From Lachnospiraceae bacterium (GTDB lineage: Bacteria; Bacillota; Clostridia; Lachnospirales; Lachnospiraceae): a stretch of 64,000 nt of DNA. Of the stretch, positions 1 to 7,129 are shown in pieces (position 1 is the stretch's first letter; each line of letters starts with the position of its first letter). The stretch is from contig JAAUZJ010000001.1 of NCBI GenBank assembly GCA_014804695.1, positions 56,193 to 120,192 on the forward strand. Reading direction: 5' to 3'. The position numbers and the translations under genes are program-made. The notes below the pieces were generated by a model. The model was not told the origin of the DNA and searched no databases. It worked only from the letters and a program-made list of their open reading frames with translations.

Positions 1-412
1 TCTCCGTTGCCGACTCCTCAAGCATGGCTGCCACCATATCAGTCGTTAACGGCTCATCTGCTGCATCCGGTGTACTTTCTTCCATAATCCCCAAATCCGC
101 CATTATGTCTCCAAGTAATGGCTCGCCTGCTGTTTCTTCCTTAACCTCCACCGGAATCTCTTCCTGTTTAGGCAGTTCATCAGCTGTTTCTCTTGTTTCT
201 GAGTTCAATGCTTCGTTTTCTGCGTTCATTGCTTCTACCTTGTCGAGCATATCACTTAATTCTTCCGAAGTGATTATATCACTCTGCAAATCCTGAACGG
301 CTTCGCCTGCTGATATCTTTTCATCGGCAAGATTCTCTTTAAGCTCCTCTTCCGGCATCAACTCATTTACAGCCTGAGACAGGTCATCTTTCAAATCCGA
401 GAAAAAACCCAT
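1..412 (-). CDS. Probable polymer-forming cytoskeletal protein (bactofilin), N-terminal part
   Basis: This gene runs off the low-coordinate edge of the window, so only about 137 N-terminal residues are visible. It begins MGFFSDLKDDLSQ and is then very acidic, rich in Glu, Asp, Ala and Leu, without a signal peptide or membrane segment. The ATG at 412 is preceded by GGAGG about six bases upstream; an in-frame ATG at 427 lacks such a site. The opening residues resemble the acidic leader that precedes the bactofilin beta-helix in Lachnospiraceae proteins as I remember them. The diagnostic bactofilin domain itself would lie outside the window, so the family call is an inference. It follows the polysaccharide deacetylase gene by only 18 bases, suggesting co-transcription and a role in cell shape or envelope organisation. 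Confidence 0.5.
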   Translation of the reverse strand, partial: MGFFSDLKDDLSQAVNELMPEEELKENLADEKISAGEAVQDLQSDIITSEELSDMLDKVEAMNAENEALNSETRETADELPKQEEIPVEVKEETAGEPLLGDIMADLGIMEESTPDAADEPLTTDMVAAMLEESATE

Positions 413-430
413 TCCATAGTCCTCCATTCT

Positions 431-1360
431 TTATTCATTACTTATATGTTGTATCGGTTCCGTATCTTCTGTGATCGGAACGATAATTGTCTCATCCATT
501 GCCTGAATTCTTTCAATCAAGGTCGGTAATGCTTCTACAGTAGTGTTTTTATTCGATGCGTCATGCATCAAAATAATAGCTTCTCTGTGTTTCGAAAGAT
601 TAGCCAGACAGTTATGCAGTATCGTATCCGTACTTATATATCCACCCGATGCATCTCCGGATGATATATTCCAGTCATAGTAGGTAATATCCTGCTCGTC
701 CAAATAATCAATCAGTTCATGCATGTCTACCATTCCGGTCGTATTGCTGCTGCCGCCCGGAAATCTGCACACCCGGCACCACACGCCTGTAGTATCATAC
801 AAAAATTCCTGCAGTTTACTCATATCCTGCGCATAACTATCTACCGACTGATAGATTTCGTTATACTTATGGCTGTAAGAATGCATCCCCAGAGTATGCC
901 CTTCGTCAACTATCCTTTTATACAAAGACTGGTATTCTTCCTCTTCTTTACCTATTACGAAGAATGTTGCCTTAACATTATACTCCGCAAGGATGTCCAA
1001 TATCCTTCCGGTATTACTGCTTGGCCCATCGTCAAAAGTCAAATATACTTTCCGTACGCCATCTTCCGGTGAATTTCCGTCTGTCTGGCCTTCTCCATAT
1101 CCAGCAGACTTATCGCGCTTAGATACGGTAACGCTGTCCGCTGTATACATATCCGTATACTCCTCCGTATCGCTGCCCATATCTCCATCGGCATACATAT
1201 CATAATATGCCATGGCTTCCTTGGCCTCTGAACGCAGACTCGTCAATTCTTTCTGCACAATATGGAGTCTTATACCCAAAAAAATGCATAATGCCGTAGG
1301 AACAAGTATAGCCATAGCAATAATAAAGAAGCTTAATTTCCTTGAAAACCCGGTATGCAT
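431..1360 (-). CDS. Membrane-anchored polysaccharide deacetylase (NodB/PdaA-like)
   Basis: Predicted carbohydrate esterase family 4 enzyme that removes N-acetyl groups from peptidoglycan or another surface glycan outside the membrane. Residues 9-30 form a single N-terminal membrane anchor, followed by a linker to about 100. The NodB domain then shows its first motif TFDDGP (108-113, catalytic/metal Asp), the metal-binding HSYSH (160-164), RFPGG, a DWN motif and a C-terminal LMHD motif carrying the catalytic His. All expected active-site motifs are present. I prefer the ATG at 1360, which has GAGGTG upstream, to the in-frame GTG at 1372, which overlaps that site. A terminator separates it from the rubrerythrin gene upstream. 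The exact substrate cannot be told from sequence. Confidence 0.85.
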   Translation of the reverse strand: MHTGFSRKLSFFIIAMAILVPTALCIFLGIRLHIVQKELTSLRSEAKEAMAYYDMYADGDMGSDTEEYTDMYTADSVTVSKRDKSAGYGEGQTDGNSPEDGVRKVYLTFDDGPSSNTGRILDILAEYNVKATFFVIGKEEEEYQSLYKRIVDEGHTLGMHSYSHKYNEIYQSVDSYAQDMSKLQEFLYDTTGVWCRVCRFPGGSSNTTGMVDMHELIDYLDEQDITYYDWNISSGDASGGYISTDTILHNCLANLSKHREAIILMHDASNKNTTVEALPTLIERIQAMDETIIVPITEDTEPIQHISNE

Positions 1361-1397
1361 CTTCAATGGCACCTCATTTTTTTCAATATTCTTATAT

Positions 1398-1406
1398 ATA
1401 ATAACA
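1398..1406 (-). promoter_or_regulatory. Candidate extended -10 promoter of the deacetylase gene
   Basis: On the minus strand the sequence reads TGTTATTAT, a TGn-type extended -10 element, about 40 bases before the ATG at 1360 and just after the rubrerythrin terminator. No good -35 box is visible at the right distance. Confidence 0.35.
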
Positions 1407-1437
1407 CATATTATGAGATACGAAAAGGAATTTTATT

Positions 1438-1480
1438 AAAAAAAACAGAGAAAAAAACGGAGAATAATATATTATTCTCC
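1438..1480 (-). terminator. Rho-independent terminator after rubrerythrin
   Basis: Positions 1459-1480 form a perfect 22-base palindrome (GGAGAATAATA and its complement), equivalent to a 9 bp stem with a 4-base loop. On the minus strand it is followed by GTTTTTTTC and then a second T run, a strong intrinsic terminator layout. Confidence 0.9.
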
Positions 1481-1523
1481 ATTCTGACATAAACTCTTTC
1501 AAAATATCTCAATTCCAAAACCT

Positions 1524-2126
1524 TTATAAACAGCAGGCTCCCGTATAAGGTGCAAGCTCCAGACGTACAAAATAGCCTCTGTCGCTGTGGCACACCGGAC
1601 ATACCGGCGGCACCTCGGTTCCACGATAGATATGTCCACATTCCATACACATCCATGCAGTCTCGACATCCGACACAAAAAGTTTCCCCTCTTCAAGCCA
1701 CTGTGCAAACTGTCCGAAACGATTCCCATGAACTTTTTCAATCTCTGCAATTTTATTAAAAGAATCCGCGATGGCGCTATATCCCTCTTCCGCCGCTTTC
1801 TTTGCAAAGTTCATATATACGTCGTCATGTTCCTCATACTCGTTATGCTGCGCCATACGAAGCAGGGATACAACATCATTAGCAATATCCACAGGATATG
1901 CGCCTGAAATTTCAATGTTTTGTCCTGCCATCTCGCTTAAATGCTTATAAAAAACTTCCGCATGTTCTCTTTCCTGCTCCGCAGTAAAACGAAAAACCGC
2001 TTCTATTACATACAATTTTTCCCTATGAGCCTGGCTTGCGGCAATTGTATAGCGGTTCCTTGCCTGACTTTCTCCTGCGAAAGCCCTCATAAGGTTATCT
2101 TTGGTCTCACTGTTTTTAAAATCCAT
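1524..2126 (-). CDS. rbr: Rubrerythrin (ferritin-like diiron domain plus rubredoxin domain)
   Basis: Cytoplasmic peroxide-reducing protein of anaerobes, taking electrons through its rubredoxin domain to reduce hydrogen peroxide at a diiron site. Residues 1-145 are the four-helix ferritin-like domain with iron-ligand pairs visible at Glu19, Glu52/His55, Glu98 and Glu130/His133. The C-terminal rubredoxin-like domain has two knuckles, Cys160/Cys163 and Cys176/Cys179. The length of 200 residues is normal, and the domain order is the standard one. GAAAGGAGC upstream of the ATG is a strong ribosome site. The gene is followed by a strong terminator. Its presence supports an anaerobic host. Confidence 0.95.
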   Translation of the reverse strand: MDFKNSETKDNLMRAFAGESQARNRYTIAASQAHREKLYVIEAVFRFTAEQEREHAEVFYKHLSEMAGQNIEISGAYPVDIANDVVSLLRMAQHNEYEEHDDVYMNFAKKAAEEGYSAIADSFNKIAEIEKVHGNRFGQFAQWLEEGKLFVSDVETAWMCMECGHIYRGTEVPPVCPVCHSDRGYFVRLELAPYTGACCL

Positions 2127-2201
2127 ATAACTGCTCCTTTCCGGATATGATATTCTTACTCATCTATTATCATTTCCCTAAAAGAAGCTTTTATTCTTAA
2201 A

Positions 2202-3827
2202 TTAATTTAGCAGCCCTTTGATTCCCTCCCTGCGAAAGACTTCTTTATAATATACAAGTTCATTTTTAATCAGATCATCAATCACCCGCATACCGAGAAG
2301 TTCTACCGGAGCCTTGTCGTCCGTCAGAATATAATTTCCTTTTTCATAGGCAGTTATGCCATTCGATACATTAGCAAGCATGATCTGAAGTTCAGAATCC
2401 TCTATTACCGCTCTGCCCTTTTCAAACTCTGACATCATGTCAGGGTTTTGCGCCGCAAACAGTTCTGTATTGGTTGTACCGGGTACATCCACGGTATAAA
2501 CATGATCGAAGACAGTGGATATCGTATCCGCCAGATATTCATTTATATTTCCCTCGGCGTCGGAATGCATATTCATATTGACTACCATAACACCGTTTTC
2601 ATTAAGATGCTCTTTTACCAGTGTAAAAAATTCCACAGAAGACATCTGAAACGGTATGGTGATATCCTGATAGGCATCCACCATAATCACATCATACGAA
2701 TCCGAAACAGCTTCCAGATAGGCGCGTCCATCATAGGTCGTTACCGGAACCGATTCCGGAAGCCCAAAATATTTACCCGCCAGATCAGTGATCTTCTTAT
2801 CGATTTCCACACCCTCTATAGAAGTGCTTCCATAATAATGCCGGCACTGCTTTGCATAAGTGCCGGTTCCCATACCAAGAATAAGAATATCGCCATCCGT
2901 CCTGCCCGCCATAACCGGAGCGGCCATAGCATAATCATAATACATTCCCGTGGCCCCGCCGTCCTTTTTCATAATGGACTGCACTCCGAATAATACATTC
3001 GTGGACAGGATAACGCTGTCATCCGTATCCTTTACCTGTAAATAATTATAAATCGATTCTCCCTCATATAACAGATCATTTTCCCAAAAAGCAAAGCTGT
3101 TCGAGCTTCCCAATATGCAGCATATGAAAAATAAAACAATTCCCGTTGCACATTTTTTCTTTTCCACACCGACACTGATAAAATAAATTAAAGCAAGAAT
3201 TAATAAAATCCCAGCAAAAATCAAAAACGTAATAGAAGTTCCCACATAAGGAATGGTCACAAACGTCGGCATAAATGTACCTATAATACTGCCTATGGTA
3301 TTAAAGGCTCCAAGTGAGCCGACAGTTTTACCGCTGTCATCCAGGCTGTCCACCGTATACTTTACCAATGACGGCGTTACCGTTCCAAGTAAAAAAAGCG
3401 GAAACACAAAAACTACCATACACGCCAAAAAAGCCGCGCATATAAGAAAATTATTACTTATAGTAAAGACCAGCGCCGCCGAAATTGCGATAATTATATA
3501 TTTTCCAAGTACCGGAATCGCCGCGATCCACACCGCAGCAATTATAATGCGGATATATAGCCTGTCCGGATCAGGATTTTTGTCTGCGCTCCTTCCACCC
3601 CAGATATTACCAAGCGCCATAGCTATCATAATCGTGCCTATGATGATGGTCCATACAATCTGGGAAGAGCTAAAATACGGAGCAAGGAGCCGGCTTGCGC
3701 CCAGCTCCACTGCCATAACCGACATTCCCGCAAAGAACTCCGTAATATAAAGATAATACTTATTCCTCAAAATACCTTTTCTCATGGAATTTCCTGCGGA
3801 AACTGCCTCTGTTTTCTGTTTTTCCAT
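2202..3827 (-). CDS. Membrane-fused spermidine synthase-like methyltransferase-fold protein
   Basis: The first roughly 245 of 541 residues contain about seven hydrophobic helices; the rest is a soluble Rossmann domain of the spermidine synthase/SAM-methyltransferase type. The cofactor loop LGMGTGTY starts at residue 317, followed by the acidic GVEID about 20 residues later and a MVDAYQD motif typical of polyamine synthases. Proteins with this fusion are annotated as fused MFS/spermidine synthase, but whether they make polyamines or another aminopropylated or methylated product is not established here. It starts 28 bases after the DUF6033-like gene and is probably co-transcribed with it from the sigma-28 promoter. 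It would act at the inner face of the membrane. Confidence 0.8.
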   Translation of the reverse strand: MEKQKTEAVSAGNSMRKGILRNKYYLYITEFFAGMSVMAVELGASRLLAPYFSSSQIVWTIIIGTIMIAMALGNIWGGRSADKNPDPDRLYIRIIIAAVWIAAIPVLGKYIIIAISAALVFTISNNFLICAAFLACMVVFVFPLFLLGTVTPSLVKYTVDSLDDSGKTVGSLGAFNTIGSIIGTFMPTFVTIPYVGTSITFLIFAGILLILALIYFISVGVEKKKCATGIVLFFICCILGSSNSFAFWENDLLYEGESIYNYLQVKDTDDSVILSTNVLFGVQSIMKKDGGATGMYYDYAMAAPVMAGRTDGDILILGMGTGTYAKQCRHYYGSTSIEGVEIDKKITDLAGKYFGLPESVPVTTYDGRAYLEAVSDSYDVIMVDAYQDITIPFQMSSVEFFTLVKEHLNENGVMVVNMNMHSDAEGNINEYLADTISTVFDHVYTVDVPGTTNTELFAAQNPDMMSEFEKGRAVIEDSELQIMLANVSNGITAYEKGNYILTDDKAPVELLGMRVIDDLIKNELVYYKEVFRREGIKGLLN

Positions 3828-3855
3828 TTATTACTTTCCTTTAAACCACTTTCCC

Positions 3856-4557
3856 TTAAATGCTGAAATCAAATCTGCTGCCTGCCTCAGGTTTCTCTTC
3901 TGACTTTATCTGATCCCAGTCAACTGCGTTGATTTTCTCAAGCAGTTCATCTACGGAATTTGCACGTACAGTTGTTTTCTTAACTCTCTCCTGTGCAGCA
4001 AGCTCTTCATGTGCTTTCTTCTCCTGCTCGGTCTTTTCTTCTTTCTTGCTCTCTCTGAATTTCTCTATCCATTCTTTCTGTTTTTCGCCCATCTTCTCTA
4101 AGTCGGCGAAGTAAGAAACCTGACCGTCTTTTCCAATAGAGATTCCAATATTTGTTACTTCATCTGCCTTATCTCCAAGCTGTTCTTTCATATCATTGAG
4201 CTGAGAGACAGAATCCTCAAGAATACCTACATATTTATTCTTGGTTTCTTCATCGGCAGCCATTTCTTCTAAGGTTTCCGGATCAAGCAGTACGCTGTAT
4301 TCCTTAGTTCCTCTTGCAAGATAAGCAGATGCTTCTTCATCTGTCTCATAGTCCGCAATAATGAAATCCATATTGCTATATGTTTTCTTCAACTCTTCTA
4401 ACAATTTCTTAGCATTGCTGCTAAGCTGTACGTTATCGTTTTTGTTTGTTTTGTCTGTCTTATCGGTCTTGTGGGAGTTCTGCGTCTTATTAGAATCTTT
4501 TACCGCACCTCCGTAATAATTGTTCTGATAAACGCCATAACCTTCAACCTTGCTCAT
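3856..4557 (-). CDS. DUF6033-like protein of unknown function, sigma-28 promoter upstream
   Basis: A 233-residue soluble, highly charged protein. It starts MSKVEGYGVYQNNYYGG, then has a Lys/Thr/Asp-rich linker (residues 22-42) and a QLSSNAKKLLEEL segment like the motif found in several flagellum-associated proteins. A central alpha/beta region (about 60-150) is followed by a Lys/Glu coiled-coil (about 145-200). I recall similar Firmicutes proteins under DUF6033, but cannot confirm it. No signal peptide or membrane segment is visible. Its promoter matches the flagellar sigma factor, so it is likely made late in flagellar gene expression. The next gene downstream is the membrane spermidine synthase homologue. 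Confidence 0.65.
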   Translation of the reverse strand: MSKVEGYGVYQNNYYGGAVKDSNKTQNSHKTDKTDKTNKNDNVQLSSNAKKLLEELKKTYSNMDFIIADYETDEEASAYLARGTKEYSVLLDPETLEEMAADEETKNKYVGILEDSVSQLNDMKEQLGDKADEVTNIGISIGKDGQVSYFADLEKMGEKQKEWIEKFRESKKEEKTEQEKKAHEELAAQERVKKTTVRANSVDELLEKINAVDWDQIKSEEKPEAGSRFDFSI

Positions 4558-4673
4558 TTCTTTGTCCTCCTTTGACTTTGTGCGAAATCCGTTTCTACGT
4601 TCTTGAAATATGTTGCATGCGGTATATCATTATATAACATTTTACATGACAGACATACCATTTGTTATTGTAT

Positions 4674-4701
4674 GTATCGGAGTATTTTAAGTTTTCCTTT
4701 A
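4674..4701 (-). promoter_or_regulatory. Sigma-28 (FliA/SigD) type promoter
   Basis: On the minus strand TAAA, 16 bases, then TCCGATAC closely match the SigD consensus TAAA-N15-GCCGATAT. The site ends about 117 bases before the ATG at 4557. The sigma factor itself is encoded in the window at 18905-19687. Confidence 0.7.
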
Positions 4702-4735
4702 GGTTAATTTTGGATTAGTTTATCTAATACGAATT

Positions 4736-6199
4736 CTATTTTTGCTGCTCTAAAGCTTCATCCAGCCATTCTACCAGTTTAAGATCAACCTTACCCCTAT
4801 TAGCCATATTCTTAAGTATGTCAATTGCCCCTTCTTTCGATATCGGATCCTTGTAGGGTCTGTCGCTTGCCGTCAACGCATCGTATATGTCCACCACTGT
4901 CAAAAGCCTTGTTTCCAAATCCAGCTCGTCTCCTTTAAGCTGTTTCGGATAGCCGCTGCCGTCCAAATACTCATGATGGGCGCCAACCCATTTGGGTACC
5001 ATGGAAAAGCCTTTGTAGAACTGAACTTTCTCCAATATCTTAGAGGTCATAACCACATGATTTTCCATCTCCTTGCGCTCCTGCATCGTCAGTGTTCCGC
5101 TGCGTATGCTTAAGCAGGAAACCTCTCGTTCCGTCAAATAAGGAAGGACGTTTCCGTCTTTATCAACATGTTTCTTTACGGCAAGTCTGCATATATGCTC
5201 GTATGCCTCATCGTCTACACAATCTATGATATCAATCTTATGAATAAATTCAAGTTCTTCATCTAAGTCAGCCACAATTTCTCTATATTCTTCAGATGTA
5301 ATGCTTCCGCGAAGCATATCAATCTCATACAGAGCTTTTAGAAGCTTAAAGCGTTCATCAATCTTCTCAATCTCTTTATCTAATCTGGTAGCCTTATTCA
5401 TAATACTTAGTGGCACAACCATTTTACCAATATCATGAAGCAGCGCCGCAAGCCTGAGCTGTTCTATCTGCCTTGCTTCAAATTTCTCTTCGCATTTACC
5501 CTGCCTATTAAGCTTGGTAATATAATCGGCAAGAATACACACATATTTTTCCACATTCTTTGTATGCAGGGCATTGTACGGCGTCCGTTCCTCAAGCGCC
5601 GTTGTAAGCGCCTCCACAAAAGAATAAATCTGCATTTTAAGCGCTTCCACATAAGAGAGATTGGTAAGCTCAATTGCCGCCATAGAACCAAGCGAACGGA
5701 TAATAATCTCATACTGAGGGTCAAAAGCAATGACATTGCCGGTCTCATCCATGGCATTTATCAGTTGCAGTACTCCTATGAGCTCATTCTCATTGTTCTC
5801 AAGCGGCACTACGAGCTGCGATTTTGTACGGTATCCGGTCAGACTATCATACTTTCTTGGTCCAGAAAAATCAAACCTACTGCTGTTGTAGACATCCGGG
5901 ATATTTACAACCTCCCTATGTATTGCCGAATAAGAACATACGTTCTTCTCTTCCATAGGAACCGGCGGCATATCGTCAATAGGTTCATTCATCCCCCGAT
6001 TTATCCCTTTTGAGAGTGTTTTCATAAGCTTAAAAGTCAACTCATTGTTCTCATACAGATACAAGGTTCCGGCATCACAGTTTGTAACCTCCATTCCCTT
6101 CTCTAATATCGCTATGAGCATATGGTTCCTGTCTTTTTCCTTAGAAAGACTAATTCCAATATTCAGTATTTTTTCAAAATCCTTATATTGTAAGTTCAC
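4736..6199 (-). CDS. GAF-HD-GYP cyclic dinucleotide phosphodiesterase
   Basis: Predicted cytoplasmic hydrolase, most likely of cyclic di-GMP, controlled by an N-terminal GAF sensor (about residues 20-180). The HD-GYP domain follows with LLHDIGK (HD at 255-256), HHE at 408-410 and GYP at 416-418, so the catalytic signature is complete. The stretch between HD and HHE is about 150 residues, some 90 longer than usual, because of an insertion at roughly 272-368. The start is the GTG at 6199 with AAGGAG in front of it; the longer frame would run into the previous gene. The gene begins two bases before the stop of the TIM-barrel gene, so the two are translationally coupled. A cyclic mononucleotide or cyclic dinucleotide substrate is possible. 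Confidence 0.88.
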   Translation of the reverse strand: MNLQYKDFEKILNIGISLSKEKDRNHMLIAILEKGMEVTNCDAGTLYLYENNELTFKLMKTLSKGINRGMNEPIDDMPPVPMEEKNVCSYSAIHREVVNIPDVYNSSRFDFSGPRKYDSLTGYRTKSQLVVPLENNENELIGVLQLINAMDETGNVIAFDPQYEIIIRSLGSMAAIELTNLSYVEALKMQIYSFVEALTTALEERTPYNALHTKNVEKYVCILADYITKLNRQGKCEEKFEARQIEQLRLAALLHDIGKMVVPLSIMNKATRLDKEIEKIDERFKLLKALYEIDMLRGSITSEEYREIVADLDEELEFIHKIDIIDCVDDEAYEHICRLAVKKHVDKDGNVLPYLTEREVSCLSIRSGTLTMQERKEMENHVVMTSKILEKVQFYKGFSMVPKWVGAHHEYLDGSGYPKQLKGDELDLETRLLTVVDIYDALTASDRPYKDPISKEGAIDILKNMANRGKVDLKLVEWLDEALEQQK

Positions 6200-6200
6200 T

Positions 6201-7010
6201 TTATATCTCCTTTTTGTCCATCGGGTATATCCCATATTGCTTCATATATTCCAGTGATTTCTTCTGAGCCTCGTAGCCGTTTACCTCCACTAAAACCGGC
6301 GCATCAATTCCGTATTTCCTAACCAGGCTGTCAAATTCTTCCCAGTCAATACTGCCGCTGCCCACCGGCCTGTGTAAGTCATTTTTAAGGTCATTATCAT
6401 TGATATGCATATGCTTAATGTAGGGCGCAAGCGCAGCAATCCACTCTTTTCCTGAAGATCCTGAAATTATCGCGTGGGCATAGTCCAAGCAGATTCCGAA
6501 ATTCTCTACATCCCGCATCTGTTCCGCTAACTTTGCCAGAATATCAGGAGCCTCGTCAAACATATTTTCCATATAAATCTGCTGTTTAGGATATTTATCG
6601 GCTAATCTGGTAAAAAACTCCACATTAATTTTTTCCCAATTCGCTAAATATACCGGCTCTCGGAATCCGGCAAGCCGCCCTGTATGGAACACAACGCCCC
6701 TTAGTTCCATGCGCTCCGCAATCTCCATTGACTGATTCAGTCGAAGCATAGAAGCCTCCTGTATCAGTGGATCGCTGCTGTGGATAGTCACATCCAGAAA
6801 CGCCCCATGCATCGTATCTTTTATAAAACTTTTTCTATAATTATTATAAAACTTAATTATCTCCTCCTGGCTTTCGGGATCATCCAAAACCTTAGCCAAA
6901 TAAAAATCATTATATTCAAAAGCGCAGTCGTATTCATCCGCCAACCTGCACATCCGCTCCATATCCGTCTTAGCCGGAACCAGATACAACTTACTCATTT
7001 CTATAATCAT
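6201..7010 (-). CDS. Sugar phosphate isomerase/epimerase-like TIM-barrel protein
   Basis: A 269-residue protein of the xylose isomerase/AP endonuclease family 2 fold. Metal-binding-type residues appear in order along the barrel strands: HTG near 117, MEN (Glu), LDYAHA (Asp and His), HMHINDND and a C-terminal VLVEVNG (Glu). No membrane segment is seen. The family includes isomerases, epimerases and endonucleases, so the substrate cannot be assigned. It sits between the nucleotide cyclase and the HD-GYP phosphodiesterase, with almost no gap before the latter. The preceding gene junction contains two long hairpins that could affect its translation or mRNA level. The ribosome site GAGAGGAGC is very close to the chosen ATG; an ATG four codons later is possible. 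Confidence 0.8.
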   Translation of the reverse strand: MIIEMSKLYLVPAKTDMERMCRLADEYDCAFEYNDFYLAKVLDDPESQEEIIKFYNNYRKSFIKDTMHGAFLDVTIHSSDPLIQEASMLRLNQSMEIAERMELRGVVFHTGRLAGFREPVYLANWEKINVEFFTRLADKYPKQQIYMENMFDEAPDILAKLAEQMRDVENFGICLDYAHAIISGSSGKEWIAALAPYIKHMHINDNDLKNDLHRPVGSGSIDWEEFDSLVRKYGIDAPVLVEVNGYEAQKKSLEYMKQYGIYPMDKKEI

Positions 7011-7036
7011 GCTCCTCTCTCAGCCTGTTGGCTTAT

Positions 7037-7065
7037 GAAGAATGCCTGTATTTTGGGCATTCTTC
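7037..7065 (-). repeat. Inverted repeat (hairpin) without U tract
   Basis: A perfect 10 bp stem (GAAGAATGCC and GGCATTCTTC) with a 9-base loop lies between the cyclase gene and the TIM-barrel gene. The minus strand shows no T run after it, so it is not a standard terminator. Confidence 0.75.
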
Positions 7066-7068
7066 AGC

Positions 7069-7129
7069 GTGAGACTTAGAACTTCTTCACGAATCAGCCT
7101 TTGCTGAGAGTGTTAGAAGTTCTTCTCAC
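7069..7129 (-). repeat. Long imperfect hairpin spanning the cyclase stop codon
   Basis: Outer arms GTGAGA/TCTCAC, inner arms AGAACTTCT/AGAAGTTCT and an apical TCAGC/GCTGA fold into one 61-base structure that contains the TGA stop codon of the cyclase gene (7094-7096). It is followed directly by the hairpin at 7037-7065. Confidence 0.7.

Noticed and set aside
2160-2200. TAAAAGAAGCTTTTA inverted repeat between rubrerythrin and the spermidine synthase homologue as a terminator
   Set aside because: It lacks a U tract on the minus strand and is A/T-rich and short.
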